From: Flavobacterium branchiicola
GTDB taxonomy: Bacteria; Bacteroidota; Bacteroidia; Flavobacteriales; Flavobacteriaceae
Length of the DNA: 64,000 nucleotides
NCBI RefSeq assembly: GCF_018383905.1
Contig: NZ_JAGYWA010000004.1
Location: 661,201 to 725,200 of the forward strand
Reading direction: 5' to 3'
In this document: positions 7,287 to 17,865 of the stretch, piece by piece
Numbering within the stretch: position 1 is the stretch's first letter
How the letters are laid out: every line of letters starts with the position of its first letter
Translations under genes and position numbers: made by a program
Notes under the pieces: model-generated
What the model saw: only the letters and a program-made list of their open reading frames with translations
Told to the model about the DNA's origin: nothing
Databases searched by the model: none

Positions 7287-9224
7287 CTAAAGCGCAGTGA
7301 TTATAAATTCACTTCGTCTGTTCATTTGATGTTCTTCTTCGGTACACGGTACATCATCAGAACATCTGTTTACAAGTTGTGTTTCGCCGTATCCTTTTCC
7401 AGTTAATCTATTGGCAGAAATACCGTTGCTTATTAACCATTTGATAGTAGATTTTGCTCTTCTGTCAGATAAGGCTTCATTGTATTGATGTGTTGCTCTA
7501 CTGTCTGTGTGTGAACGGATATCAAGTTTCATTCCAGGATAATCATTCATTACTGCCAGTATTTTTTCTAAGTCTAAAGCAGCTTCACGACGAATGTTTG
7601 ATTTATCAAGATCGAAGTAAATCATTTTTATACCGAAGCATTTTCCAAGATCATCACCAACTGTTACACGACATTTGCTTTTAGCCAATGCAAGGGACTG
7701 AGTTGTTTTTCCTGAAGTTTTGTCGATGGTTACGCTCACTTCTTTGGTTTCGTAATTTTCTTTTTCAGCTCTTACATTATAGGTTTTACCACATTCTACA
7801 GGTAAAACATAATTTCCTGACCCGTCAGCAATAGTGGTGCTCAAAACTTCCTGATTATCATAAAGCGAAACTTTTGCTCCCGGCAGCGGTTCTTTGGTAT
7901 CAATATCGGTAATCGTTCCGTTTAATTCCTGAATACATTTCAGACGTCTTGTTTCAAGGAAGGTATAAATATCATCAGAACCAAGTCCGCCATCTTTATT
8001 TGAACTAAAATAACCTTGTCGTGTCGTAGGGTCAATAATATAAGCGAAGTCATCTTTAGGAGAATTGATATCGGCACCAAGGTTTTGGATATTGCCTATT
8101 TTGCCATTGCGATCAAACTCTGCTACGAAAACGTCCAGACCTCCAAGTCCCGGATGACCATCTGAGGCGAAGTAAATTTCGCCATCGTTGGTAAGATACG
8201 GGAATGTTTCTTTTCCTTCGGTATTAATGCCAGCTCCTAAATTTTCGGGAGTTCCAAAACTTCCGTCCGGGTTTATACTTACTTTGTAAAGGTCAGATTG
8301 TCCAATTGATCCGGGCATATCTGAGGCAAAGTAAAGTGTTTTTTCATCATCACTAAGTGCCGGATGTGCTGTACTGTATTTATCACTTGTAAATGGAAGC
8401 GCCGTTACATTGGTCCATTTTCCATTTTCATTGGTGGCTTTATATATTTTTACTAAAGTAGCTTTGTTATCATCTTTTCCTTTTTTTCCATCTAAAAAAT
8501 TATTTCTTGTAAAGTAGATTGTTTTACCATCTTTTGTAAAAACCGGAGAAGCATCATGAAATTTGGTGTTCAGAGCATTCTTGATTTTATTTACTTTAGA
8601 AGGTGTATTGGTGCTTTGATCGATATCGGCAAAGTAAAGATTGGTAAAATATTCGCCTGTCCATTTGTGTTTTCTCTGAGAGAAATTCCCTGTATCTCTG
8701 GCAGAGGCAAAATATAGTTTATTGTCGTATACAAAGGAACCATAGTCGGAATATTTGGAGTTAATGCCTGCATCCTGAATTTTATAGCGTCCTGAATTGG
8801 CTTTAATCTGATCCAGATAGTTTACATCTTCTTTATACAGTTTTGCTCTATTGTCTGTTTTGAACTTGGCATCAAATTCATCAAGAATTTTATTTGCTTT
8901 AGAAGTGTCGCCAATTGATTTTAAGGACTGAGCATATCTGTAATAATATTCAGGTTCTACTTCAGTATTCATGGCAAATAGTTCGTTGTACCATTTTGCA
9001 GCACCTTCAAAATTAGAATTAAAATAGTAAGAATTTCCAAGTTTTTTAAACATGTCCTCAGATTTATACCCTTTTTCTGCTACTTTTTCGTACGTTTTTA
9101 TCGCGTCAACATAAGCGTAGTTGTCATATTTTTTATCGGCAGCATTTATTTTTGATTGCTGCGAATAACTTTTAAATGAAAAGACACTTATAAATGTTAG
9201 GCAAAGGAAAATACAATTTTTCAT
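7287..9224 (-). CDS. OmpA-family protein with TPR, PD40 propeller and CRD domains
   Basis: Periplasmic or outer-membrane protein that should bind peptidoglycan. Domains in order: signal peptide to about residue 21 (MKNCIFLCLTFISVFSFKSYSQ); TPR-like helices (about 25-130); PD40/WD40-like propeller repeats (about 195-420, e.g. SPVFTKDGKTIYFTRNN); carboxypeptidase-regulatory-like domain (about 435-515); OmpA C-terminal domain (about 530-645) with IYFDLDKSNIR and HTDSRATHQYNEALSDRRA, which carry the D and R that bind diaminopimelate. This architecture is the one found with PorP/SprF proteins and resembles the T9SS protein PorE. It lies 11 bp downstream of the PorP/SprF-like gene in the same direction, so they are one operon. 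A role in anchoring the adhesin export machinery to the cell wall is inference. Confidence 0.92.
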   Translation of the reverse strand: MKNCIFLCLTFISVFSFKSYSQQSKINAADKKYDNYAYVDAIKTYEKVAEKGYKSEDMFKKLGNSYYFNSNFEGAAKWYNELFAMNTEVEPEYYYRYAQSLKSIGDTSKANKILDEFDAKFKTDNRAKLYKEDVNYLDQIKANSGRYKIQDAGINSKYSDYGSFVYDNKLYFASARDTGNFSQRKHKWTGEYFTNLYFADIDQSTNTPSKVNKIKNALNTKFHDASPVFTKDGKTIYFTRNNFLDGKKGKDDNKATLVKIYKATNENGKWTNVTALPFTSDKYSTAHPALSDDEKTLYFASDMPGSIGQSDLYKVSINPDGSFGTPENLGAGINTEGKETFPYLTNDGEIYFASDGHPGLGGLDVFVAEFDRNGKIGNIQNLGADINSPKDDFAYIIDPTTRQGYFSSNKDGGLGSDDIYTFLETRRLKCIQELNGTITDIDTKEPLPGAKVSLYDNQEVLSTTIADGSGNYVLPVECGKTYNVRAEKENYETKEVSVTIDKTSGKTTQSLALAKSKCRVTVGDDLGKCFGIKMIYFDLDKSNIRREAALDLEKILAVMNDYPGMKLDIRSHTDSRATHQYNEALSDRRAKSTIKWLISNGISANRLTGKGYGETQLVNRCSDDVPCTEEEHQMNRRSEFIITAL

Positions 9225-9235
9225 AATAATTATTT

Positions 9236-10153
9236 TTAGAAGAAACGAGGAGTAGTAATTTTACCATTGTTTTTGAAGAACTCGTAGCGCAGGAATATCT
9301 CGTGAGATCCTGAGTTATAATTATTTAAGTTTGTGGTTTCACGATCGTAACCATAACCTAAATAAAGACCGTCTGTGATTTGAAATCCAACCATAGCACT
9401 TAAAGAAGCGCTCCATCTGTAAGCTACACCCACCATAAATTTATCGTAGAACATAAAATTGGCAGAAAGGTCAACTTGTAATGGTGCTCCTTCGACCATT
9501 TTAGTTAAAACAGCAGGTTTGAATTTATAGTATTGATATTTATCAAGATCAAATACATAACCAGCCATAAAATAGTAATTGATTTTATCTTTGTAAATAG
9601 CGACATCATTATCGTCGTAGCGATTTGTTTCGATAAAATTAGGTACAGATAAACCAAGGTATGCTTTGTCTGAGTGCCAGTAAACCCCGGCTCCAACATT
9701 TGGAGTAAACTTGTTGTCCAGATCCTGAAATTGTGGATCTCCCTGATCTGAAGGGTTTAATTTGGTTACGTCCAGATTGAATATATTGGCTGTTCCTTTG
9801 ATACCAAATGACAGTTTGAAATCTGCAGATGTTTGTACTGTGTAAGATACGTCTACAGAAATATTATTCTCATTTGTAGGTCCAATTTTGTCATTTACCA
9901 ATGAAGCTCCTACACCCAGATTACTATTGTTTATTGGTGTATTTACAGAGAAACTGCTTGTTTCTGGTGCGCCATCAAGTCCAACCCATTGTGTACGGTA
10001 TAAACCAAATACACTTAAAACTCCACGAGAACCTGCGTATGCAGGATTTATGTTTATTGTGTTGTACATGTATTGCGTATATTGAGCGTCTTGCTGCGCA
10101 TGACCTGCAATTGTTACAAACAGAATGACGAAGTAAAATAATTTTGTTCTCAT
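9236..10153 (-). CDS. PorP/SprF-family type IX secretion outer-membrane protein
   Basis: PorP/SprF proteins are outer-membrane beta-barrels needed for export or surface attachment of T9SS substrates with type B sorting domains; SprF does this for SprB in F. johnsoniae. The family signature QDAQYTQYMYNTININPAYAGSRG follows a signal peptide ending ...IAGHA (residue ~19). The rest alternates in beta-barrel fashion and ends LRYEFFKNNGKITTPRFF. At 305 aa the length is typical. It lies directly after the giant type B adhesin gene and before the OmpA gene, as in the sprB-sprF arrangement, so the adhesin is its probable client (inference). Confidence 0.93.
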   Translation of the reverse strand: MRTKLFYFVILFVTIAGHAQQDAQYTQYMYNTININPAYAGSRGVLSVFGLYRTQWVGLDGAPETSSFSVNTPINNSNLGVGASLVNDKIGPTNENNISVDVSYTVQTSADFKLSFGIKGTANIFNLDVTKLNPSDQGDPQFQDLDNKFTPNVGAGVYWHSDKAYLGLSVPNFIETNRYDDNDVAIYKDKINYYFMAGYVFDLDKYQYYKFKPAVLTKMVEGAPLQVDLSANFMFYDKFMVGVAYRWSASLSAMVGFQITDGLYLGYGYDRETTNLNNYNSGSHEIFLRYEFFKNNGKITTPRFF

Positions 10154-10234
10154 AGTAGATATTTATTATTTCAATTATTACTATTGATTATTTATTAATG
10201 AAAGCCTCTAAAAATCTTACAAATTTGTGTTTCT

Positions 10235-10242
10235 CAAATTTA
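10235..10242 (-). promoter_or_regulatory. Candidate -7 element TAAATTTG for the porP/ompA pair
   Basis: Exact TAnnTTTG match on the minus strand, in the 160-bp gap after the adhesin gene. It would allow the PorP/SprF-like and OmpA genes to be transcribed separately from the adhesin. No clear -33 element. Confidence 0.35.
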
Positions 10243-10263
10243 AGGATTTTTCTTGTTCTTTTT

Positions 10264-10306
10264 CTGTAACAGGCTGATATATTGAGACTTATGTCAGCCT
10301 TTACAG
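10264..10306 (-). terminator. Hairpin after the adhesin gene
   Basis: CTGTAACAGGCTGA (10264-10277) faces TCAGCCTTTACAG (10294-10306), 13 pairs with one bulge. The run that follows on the minus strand is A-rich, not T-rich, so it may be a processing or stability element instead of a complete terminator. Confidence 0.45.
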
Positions 10307-10313
10307 TTTTTAC

Positions 10314-13300
10314 TTATTTTGAAAGATAGAGGTATCCGTCTTTTTTGTTTTCGTGAATTACATTATTTCCGTCTAAAGATTTGTAAGTAACAATGTAGAA
10401 GTACGTACCTGTAGGCAATCCGTCAGATTGTTTTACAGTAGTTCTGCCTCTTGAAGTTCCGTCGAAAGCATTCGTTGTATTGTTGTAATCAGTAGTTTCA
10501 AATACTAATATTCCCCAACGGTTATAGATTTCAACAGTATTACCAGGGTAGCAGGTAAGGTCACCGATGCTATCAATTACGAATACATCGTTTATACCGT
10601 CTCCATTAGGAGAGAATGCATTATGTACTACAACATTTCCGCACTCTAATACTTTACAGTCATCATTTACAGTCATGTTTACAGCTACAGTTCTTGGGCA
10701 ATTTTCATCACTTATTCTGTACTCTAGTAAATAAGTACCAAGAGCAAGTCCAAATGGATTGAAAACATTTCCTTGCACTGTATTGGTATTGTTTGTATCA
10801 ACCCAAACTCCTGTTCTTGGTGTATCTGCAGGTAGCAGTGCAAGTAAGTCAACCAGTGTTGAGTCGTCTGTACATGATGTGCTTTGAACTCTGGTAATGG
10901 CATTTGGTGCTACAATTATGGTAATTTTACCGATTGCACAACTTTCCGGACTTAACTTGTCACAGATTTGATAGGTGTAGTTATAAGTTCCCGCAGGAGT
11001 TAAACTTGGCACTCTAACATTTCCTAATGCGTCTACAGTTATATTTGGATCTGTTTTGGTATTGCTGTTTTCAGCTGCTACAAGCAATGTAAAGTTGACT
11101 AGTTCTAGAGTTACCGGAACGTTGCCTTTAACGTCATTGCTTAAAACATTTCCAACCAATCCAAATCTTCCGCATCCAATATTATCATAAGTGTCATCTC
11201 CGGCAATAAGAGGATCAGATACAATTACGGTAACAATTGCAGTGTCACAGTTTCCAGCGTCGGCATTTTCACAAATTTGGTATGTAAGTGTGTAAGTACC
11301 GTTTGGTGTGTTTGGTGCTACAGATACCGTTCCGTCAGGGTTCAGAGTAAGAGCTCCTTTTGGATCTGGTGTAACGGTGGTTAATGTTAAATCACTTGGA
11401 TTTACCGGATCACCATTTAAGGTATCATTAGTATATACACTTATAACATTTGGTATTCCCGGAAGTCCTGAAACCGGGCCTGCATTATCATCATTGGCTA
11501 AAATTTCAAATGTTGGTCGTGCGATACAGAATGGATCAGCTGGTGGGTAATTTACTGTTATTGTTTCACTTGGATTAACAGAAATAGTCACGTTTGCTGT
11601 TGGGCGAAGTCCTTCAAATCCATCAGGAGCCTGAATCCATTTATTATCCTGGAATACCCATCCTGGCCAGTCTACACCATTTCCTGCCTGATCTACTACA
11701 GCTCCAGGCCATAATACTCTACCGCTTAATGGTAAATCTGTCATTGTGGTTACCACATTGTTGTTACTGTCTGCCCAGGCAATTGTTACGCCATTTATTG
11801 GAGTAAAGTTTGTCGGAGTTACCACATAATCAAGGTAAGGAACGTCGTTAACACAAATTGATGTTGCAGTAACAGTCATTGTTGGAGCTTCGATTGTGAT
11901 GGTTACAGTTGCTGTATCACAATTTGAAGTTGCATCGGCTTCACAAATTTGATATACCATTGTTAATGTTCCGACAGGAGCATTTGGTAAAATATCTACA
12001 GAACCATCAGGGTTTAATTGTAAGAACTCATTTGGAGTTACTGTAGTTATAATTACTTCCGGTGCTGTTATTGGTGCGCCTTCAAGTGTATCATTTGTTA
12101 ATACATTCAATACATTTGGTGTTGTATGATTCACTCCAGGGAATGGCCCTGCACTGTCATCATTGGCAACAATATCTTTGAAGTCTTTACAATTTACTCC
12201 AAAGTCAATATCTAAATGAACCAAATCTTCTGGTGTTACATTTACAATATATCCGTCGGCACTGGTAACTGTACATACCGTATGCATTTGTGTTTTACCC
12301 GTTTTAGAGGTAATTTTTCTATCTGTAATTGATGGTAATACTTTAACTAGTCCTGTAGCTCCTATAGCAGCTGCAGCAGCATCAAAGTTGGCATCTTTAA
12401 CCAATTTTACTTTGTATTCGCCATAAGGATTTGCACTTTCTGGTCTGTTTCTCCAGAATCCCTGAATTCCAATAATTACTTCAGCATGATATCCGTTTGG
12501 ACCATCAACAAAAACATTAGGGCTAAGTGCATTTCCGAATCCACCGGCATTTAATTCACCTGCGTTTTGCGGACCTGTGTAACTTCCGTCACCATTAAGG
12601 TCAAGCCATTCCCATTGACTGTAATTAATAGCGCCTTCGCTGTCCGGAATATTTTTAGTTACAACACCATCATTATTGGCATCATACCATTCATCCTGAA
12701 TTCCGTTACTATTAGTGTCATACCAAACATAATCTCCTAAAACCGGTAGGTCTGATTTTCCATATAAGAAATCGTGTACCTGGAATTTACATTCTTCAAG
12801 TGTGGTAAAGAATAAACTTGAGTCTACAGGATATAATTGATAGGCACTGTTTAAGTTGGCATCCTGAACCTGAACTAAGTAATCTCCTGCAACCATTCCA
12901 GAGAAGCTGTAAGCTCCATCTGCACCAGTTATACGAATTAATATTGGACCAGGTGTTGTACCTTGTGGTATTAATGTAACCGGAACATTTGCAATTGGAG
13001 TATTAGTATCTACATTAATGATATGTCCGGATATTTTAACTTTATAATTTGGTTGCGTTATAGTTACTGTTGCAGTTGCAGTACATGTTTGACCGTCACC
13101 GTTTACAGATGATGTGGCAGTAAGTGTATAAGTTCCTGCTGGTAAATTGGTGTTTCCGACAACTTCATTATTAGCATTTGTGATTACAACTGTAGAACCA
13201 GGACTGCTTGTTACTAAGATTGAACCGTCTGTTCCGTCAAGACAAGATACGTTTGTTGGAACTCCAGACACAGAAACTTTGTTATCTACAGTAAAGGTTT

Positions 13301-16300
13301 GTACAAGTTCTGTTTTGTTACCTGCGCAATCTGTTAATGTATAAGTTCTGGTTAAGATGTACGCATTTCCGTCGCAACCGCTTGCTCCGTTATCAGAGTC
13401 GCTTACAGTAACTTTTACTGTTCCGTTGCAATTATCGGCTTCATCTGTTATGTCTGCCGGATTTGCTGGTGGAATATCAGCTATGCTTTGTAGATTTGCT
13501 ACATCAGCCGGAGCAGTTCCAGTTGGCGGAGTTGTATCTCTAACGATAATAACCTGAGTATGTGTAGTAGTGTTTCCTGCACAATCGCTGGTTGTCCATT
13601 TACGAGTTAAAGTATATTCTGTTCCGCATTCGTTTTTAACATCACTTTTTACTTCAGAAAATACAATTGGTAAATCTTCACTGCAATTATCAGAAACCTG
13701 AAGTGTAGCAGCTGCCGGAACAGCGTCGCAAGAAACTGTAATGTCAGATGGAAGATCTCCGGTAAATATTGGAGCAATAGTGTCCTCAATAGTTATAACC
13801 TGAGTAAAAGAGGAAGTGGTATTTCCGCAATCGTCTTTTGCAATCCAACTGTTGGTGTAAGTTCCTTCATTTGCACAATTTTGTGATGGTACAAATGGAC
13901 CTTCTGTTTTAGTATAAGTAACTACGGTACAATTTGCACTTGCAGTTGGTGCCTGATTTTGAGCGGCATTTAAACCTACAGTATCATTACATTGTAATGT
14001 AACATTAAGAGTGCCAGGAATAGTAACCCATTTTGGAGCTGCACTATCCTGAATTGTAATTACTTGTGTGAATACAGTTGAAGTGTTGTTACAAACATCT
14101 TTAGCAACCCATGTATTAGTATAAGTTCCTGTGCTTCCGCAAGCTCCTCTTTGTAATAGACCAGCTGTTTTGGTATAAGTTACAGTTCCTCCGCAATTAT
14201 CAGTTGCAACAGGAGTTTGAGATTGTGCAGTATCTAATCCCTCTGTATCACTACATTGTAGCGTTACATTAAGAGCACCGGCAACTGTTGTCCATTTTGG
14301 AGCAGTAGTGTCCTGAATTGTAATTACCTGAGTAAAAGTAGTAGAAGTATTGTTACAACGATCTGTAGCTACCCATGTATTAGTGTATGTTCCCGCATTT
14401 GCACAATTGGCATTTACTACGAATGTTCCACTAGATTTAGTATAAGATACATTTCCTCCGCATTCATCAGTTGCAACCGGAGCATTTCCTTGTGCAGTGT
14501 TTAATGCGTTGGTGTCGCTGCATTCTAAAGTTACATTTAATGCATTTGCACTAGTTGTCCATTTAGGCCCAGTTTTATCCTCAATTGTAATAACCTGAGT
14601 AAAAGTAGTAGAAGAGTTGTTACAACGATCTTTGGCTACCCATGTATTAGTGTATGTTCCTGCATTTGCGCAATTTGCACTTGCCTGGAATGTTCCGCCA
14701 GATTTAGTATAAGTAACATTTCCACCACATTCATCAGTTGCAACCGGAGAATTTCCTTGTGCTGCAGTTAATCCGGCAGAATCGGTACATTCTAAAGTTA
14801 CATTAAGTGCACCGGCAGCTGTTGTCCATTTAGGTCCAGTTTTATCTTCAATAGTGATTACCTGAGTAAAAGTAGTAGAAGTATTATTACAACGATCTGT
14901 AGCTACCCATGTATTAGTGTATGTTCCCGCATTTGCACAGTTAGCGTTTACTACGAATGTTCCGCTAGATTTAGTATAAGATACATTTCCACCACATTCA
15001 TCAGTTGCAACCGGAGCATCTCCTTGTGCAGCAGTTAATCCGGCAGAATCAGTACATTCTAAAGTTACATTTAATGCATTTGCACTAGTTGTCCATTTAG
15101 GGCCAGTTTTATCTTCAATTGTAATTACTTGAGTAAAAGTAGTAGAAGTATTGTTGCAACGATCTGTAGCTACCCATGTATTAGTGTACGTTCCAGCATT
15201 TGCGCAGTTAGCATTTACTACGAATGTTCCGCTAGATTTAGTATAAGATACATTTCCTCCGCAACCATCGGTTGCTACTGGAGCACTTCCTTGTGCAGCA
15301 GTTAATCCGGCAGAATTGGTACATTCTAAAGTTACATTAAGCGCACCTGCAGCTGTTGTCCAATTAGGCCCGGTTTTGTCTTCAATTGTAATTACCTGAG
15401 TAAAAGTAGAAGAAGTATTGCTACAACGATCTGTAGCTACCCATGTATTAGTGTAAGTTCCAGCATTTGCACAGTTAGCGTTTACTACGAATGCTCCACT
15501 AGATTTAGTATAAGATACATTTCCTCCACAGCCATCGGTTGCTACTGGCGCACTTCCTTGTGCAGCAGTTAATCCGGCAGAATTGGTACATTCTAAAGTT
15601 ACATTAAGCGCACCTGCGGCAGTTGTCCAGTTAGGCCCTGTTTTGTCTTCAATTGTAATAACCTGAGTAAAAGTAGTAGAAGTGTTGTTGCAACGATCTG
15701 TAGCTACCCATGTATTAGTGTATGTTCCTGCATTTGCGCAATTGGCATTTACTACGAATGTTCCACTAGATTTAGTATAAGATACATTTCCTCCACAGCC
15801 ATCGGTTGCTACTGGAGTACTACCTTGTGCTGCAGTTAGTCCTGCAGAATCGGTGCACTCTAAAGTTACATTAAGATCACCGGCAACTGTTGTCCATGTA
15901 GGACCTGTTTTGTCCTGAATAGTAATTATCTGAGTGAAAGTTGCTGAAGAGTTATTACAAACATCTGTTGCAATCCAGGTATTGGTATATGTTCCCGCGC
16001 TTGCACAATTGGCATTAACCTGAAACGTACCACTGGATTTAGTATAAGCTACTGTTCCTCCGCAATTATCAGTTCCTACCGGAGCATTTGCCTGAGCGGT
16101 CGCTAAACCAGCAGAATCGGTACATTCTAAAGTTACGTTAAGAGCAGTTGCACCTGTTGTCCAGGTTGGAGCAGTTTTGTCCTGAACTGTTATCGTTTGT
16201 GTTTTTGTTATAGTGCCACAGCTTGTTACCACTTTAAAAGTTCGGGTTACAACTATTGGACAGGTTCCAGTTGCAACATCGCTGTAAGATAGTGTGTAAC

Positions 16301-17831
16301 TACCTATGTTGGCGCTATTGGAAATTGAACCTCCGGCAGTAGTTAACTGCGCCAGTGTAATAGTTGTATCTGTAGTTTTAAAAGCCAAGCCTGTAATAGC
16401 TGCAGTGCTGCATCCTTCAATGGTCGCATCCTGCGGAGCTACAAGGGCAGCAGCCGGACTTATGGTGACATTTACAGGAGCAGAGGTTAATTCGCAATTA
16501 GTAGTACCGTTTTTAACTTTTACTTTATAAGCGCCAGATACAGTAACTACCAATGTTGAATTTGTTTCACCATTTATCACAACATTATCTTTGTACCAAA
16601 CATAAGTTGGTGAAGTAGCATTTGTATTTGCTGTTAATGTTGTAGTACCGCAAGCATTAAGTACCCCTGTAACTGTTGGAGCACATGGTACAAAATAACT
16701 TGGAGAAGTTATTGCTGTTGATGCATCACTACAAGATGAGTTTTTGTAGTTTAAAGTTGAGGTACTTACTGTTTGAGTTCCACAAGCACTTCCGGTTGGA
16801 GTTAATTGATACGTTAGCGTTATTTTCTCAGCATTTAAGAAGTCAGTATTCCAGGTTATCACCTGACCGGCTGCTGAAGCTGTTCCTTTGGTAGTAGTAA
16901 TTCCGCTAATAGTAAAGCCGGCAATAACCGTTTCTTTTTCAATCAGACTTTGAGCCACCCAGGATAATTGAGTCGCAATCTGGTTATAAATAGCAGTTAA
17001 ATTGGCACCGCTGTTTGTAATAGAAGCTTCACTTCCCTGAATTTTATCCAGCGTATATTTAGCCACATTTCTGTCACTTCCTTCTGTATTAATATTTCCG
17101 GAGATACCTCCAAATAAACCAACTGCAAAAACCTGATTGTTGAATACGACACTATTTTTAGTAGTTACTTTAGCGTCTGTTGCTGCATTAATGGCGTCTG
17201 TAACGCATTGAGAATTTTTAGCAACATCACAGTCTGTGTTTCCGTTGTTACCGGTTACATTTGTAACCCCATCAGTTAGAAGAATAATACTTCTACCGGT
17301 GCTACAGTCAAATCTGCCATTGGCTTCCAGTTCCGTTTCTGCTCTTTTAATACCCGCATAAATATTAGTTGAGTTTGTTGGTTGCAAAGCGTTTATTTGC
17401 GCTTTTACTGCATTTACGCCATTAAGATCCAGAAAGGTAAGTCCTATTTTTAGTGAAGCAGTAGTACTGTAAGCCACAATCGCAATTCTGTTTTGCGGAT
17501 TGGCTTTAGCCTGATCAACAAAAGCGAGAGCAGCTTCTTTGGCATAATCCATTGATGTTTTCATATCACCAGTAATGGTAAACCCCATACTACCAGAGAC
17601 GTCAATTGACAATATTATATCTGAATTTCGTACAGAAGGATTTGCACCGGTTATATCCAGTTTTACGTCTATAACCCCACAATTAGTCGCATTTGCTGTA
17701 ATTGTTTTATTCGTAGTAACACTCGGAGCCTGACCTAAAACGAAAGATGTCGAAAATAAAAAGAATACAGCAAAGTATACTTTTTTTATGTCTCGTAAAT
17801 TATTGCTGAAAGAGAGTAATAGTTTTTCCAT
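10314..17831 (-). CDS. Giant vWA-containing repeat adhesin, type IX secretion substrate with type B C-terminal domain (2505 aa)
   Basis: Predicted cell-surface protein of the SprB/adhesin type. Domains in order: signal peptide (about 1-34, ending FVLGQ); von Willebrand A domain (about 70-290) with an intact MIDAS motif DVSGS at residues 77-81; Ig-like segments (about 300-545); nine tandem 88-89-residue repeats at 551-1349, each starting DxxxPxW and ending TQ(V/I)ITIx, with conserved cysteines; two divergent related repeats (about 1350-1525); a prealbumin/CRD-like segment near 1610; an SdrD-B-like segment with LGDYVWYDTNSNGIQDE near 1705; tandem cadherin/Ig-like modules with NDDSAGP and DTLxG motifs (about 1905-2310); type B gliding-motility C-terminal domain (about 2400-2505) with HNAFSPNGDGINDVF and GTYFYIVTYK. 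The MIDAS suggests metal-dependent ligand binding. It is followed by PorP/SprF and OmpA genes. The ligand and any gliding role are unknown. Confidence 0.92.
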   Translation of the reverse strand: MEKLLLSFSNNLRDIKKVYFAVFFLFSTSFVLGQAPSVTTNKTITANATNCGVIDVKLDITGANPSVRNSDIILSIDVSGSMGFTITGDMKTSMDYAKEAALAFVDQAKANPQNRIAIVAYSTTASLKIGLTFLDLNGVNAVKAQINALQPTNSTNIYAGIKRAETELEANGRFDCSTGRSIILLTDGVTNVTGNNGNTDCDVAKNSQCVTDAINAATDAKVTTKNSVVFNNQVFAVGLFGGISGNINTEGSDRNVAKYTLDKIQGSEASITNSGANLTAIYNQIATQLSWVAQSLIEKETVIAGFTISGITTTKGTASAAGQVITWNTDFLNAEKITLTYQLTPTGSACGTQTVSTSTLNYKNSSCSDASTAITSPSYFVPCAPTVTGVLNACGTTTLTANTNATSPTYVWYKDNVVINGETNSTLVVTVSGAYKVKVKNGTTNCELTSAPVNVTISPAAALVAPQDATIEGCSTAAITGLAFKTTDTTITLAQLTTAGGSISNSANIGSYTLSYSDVATGTCPIVVTRTFKVVTSCGTITKTQTITVQDKTAPTWTTGATALNVTLECTDSAGLATAQANAPVGTDNCGGTVAYTKSSGTFQVNANCASAGTYTNTWIATDVCNNSSATFTQIITIQDKTGPTWTTVAGDLNVTLECTDSAGLTAAQGSTPVATDGCGGNVSYTKSSGTFVVNANCANAGTYTNTWVATDRCNNTSTTFTQVITIEDKTGPNWTTAAGALNVTLECTNSAGLTAAQGSAPVATDGCGGNVSYTKSSGAFVVNANCANAGTYTNTWVATDRCSNTSSTFTQVITIEDKTGPNWTTAAGALNVTLECTNSAGLTAAQGSAPVATDGCGGNVSYTKSSGTFVVNANCANAGTYTNTWVATDRCNNTSTTFTQVITIEDKTGPKWTTSANALNVTLECTDSAGLTAAQGDAPVATDECGGNVSYTKSSGTFVVNANCANAGTYTNTWVATDRCNNTSTTFTQVITIEDKTGPKWTTAAGALNVTLECTDSAGLTAAQGNSPVATDECGGNVTYTKSGGTFQASANCANAGTYTNTWVAKDRCNNSSTTFTQVITIEDKTGPKWTTSANALNVTLECSDTNALNTAQGNAPVATDECGGNVSYTKSSGTFVVNANCANAGTYTNTWVATDRCNNTSTTFTQVITIQDTTAPKWTTVAGALNVTLQCSDTEGLDTAQSQTPVATDNCGGTVTYTKTAGLLQRGACGSTGTYTNTWVAKDVCNNTSTVFTQVITIQDSAAPKWVTIPGTLNVTLQCNDTVGLNAAQNQAPTASANCTVVTYTKTEGPFVPSQNCANEGTYTNSWIAKDDCGNTTSSFTQVITIEDTIAPIFTGDLPSDITVSCDAVPAAATLQVSDNCSEDLPIVFSEVKSDVKNECGTEYTLTRKWTTSDCAGNTTTHTQVIIVRDTTPPTGTAPADVANLQSIADIPPANPADITDEADNCNGTVKVTVSDSDNGASGCDGNAYILTRTYTLTDCAGNKTELVQTFTVDNKVSVSGVPTNVSCLDGTDGSILVTSSPGSTVVITNANNEVVGNTNLPAGTYTLTATSSVNGDGQTCTATATVTITQPNYKVKISGHIINVDTNTPIANVPVTLIPQGTTPGPILIRITGADGAYSFSGMVAGDYLVQVQDANLNSAYQLYPVDSSLFFTTLEECKFQVHDFLYGKSDLPVLGDYVWYDTNSNGIQDEWYDANNDGVVTKNIPDSEGAINYSQWEWLDLNGDGSYTGPQNAGELNAGGFGNALSPNVFVDGPNGYHAEVIIGIQGFWRNRPESANPYGEYKVKLVKDANFDAAAAAIGATGLVKVLPSITDRKITSKTGKTQMHTVCTVTSADGYIVNVTPEDLVHLDIDFGVNCKDFKDIVANDDSAGPFPGVNHTTPNVLNVLTNDTLEGAPITAPEVIITTVTPNEFLQLNPDGSVDILPNAPVGTLTMVYQICEADATSNCDTATVTITIEAPTMTVTATSICVNDVPYLDYVVTPTNFTPINGVTIAWADSNNNVVTTMTDLPLSGRVLWPGAVVDQAGNGVDWPGWVFQDNKWIQAPDGFEGLRPTANVTISVNPSETITVNYPPADPFCIARPTFEILANDDNAGPVSGLPGIPNVISVYTNDTLNGDPVNPSDLTLTTVTPDPKGALTLNPDGTVSVAPNTPNGTYTLTYQICENADAGNCDTAIVTVIVSDPLIAGDDTYDNIGCGRFGLVGNVLSNDVKGNVPVTLELVNFTLLVAAENSNTKTDPNITVDALGNVRVPSLTPAGTYNYTYQICDKLSPESCAIGKITIIVAPNAITRVQSTSCTDDSTLVDLLALLPADTPRTGVWVDTNNTNTVQGNVFNPFGLALGTYLLEYRISDENCPRTVAVNMTVNDDCKVLECGNVVVHNAFSPNGDGINDVFVIDSIGDLTCYPGNTVEIYNRWGILVFETTDYNNTTNAFDGTSRGRTTVKQSDGLPTGTYFYIVTYKSLDGNNVIHENKKDGYLYLSK
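13785..16181 (-). repeat. Nine tandem 264-267-bp coding repeats in the adhesin gene
   Basis: Seven units of 89 codons and two of 88 codons fill exactly 2397 bp. Units 2 to 7 are nearly identical in protein and DNA (differences such as D/N and K/N at a few sites), while the first and the last two are more diverged. This pattern suggests recent expansion or gene conversion in the middle of the array. Each unit carries DNCGG/DECGG/DGCGG and conserved Cys pairs. Confidence 0.9.
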
Positions 17832-17865
17832 TTTAAATTATTTTAAGGGAATACTTAATCTGTTG

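Noticed and set aside
13785..16181. Possible CRISPR-like or satellite DNA array
   Set aside because: Units are 264-267 bp, in frame and encode protein domains; there are no short repeats with unique spacers.
11308..16894. Several 65-80-codon plus-strand frames inside the adhesin gene
   Set aside because: They are antisense to the repeat-rich coding sequence and follow its codon periodicity.
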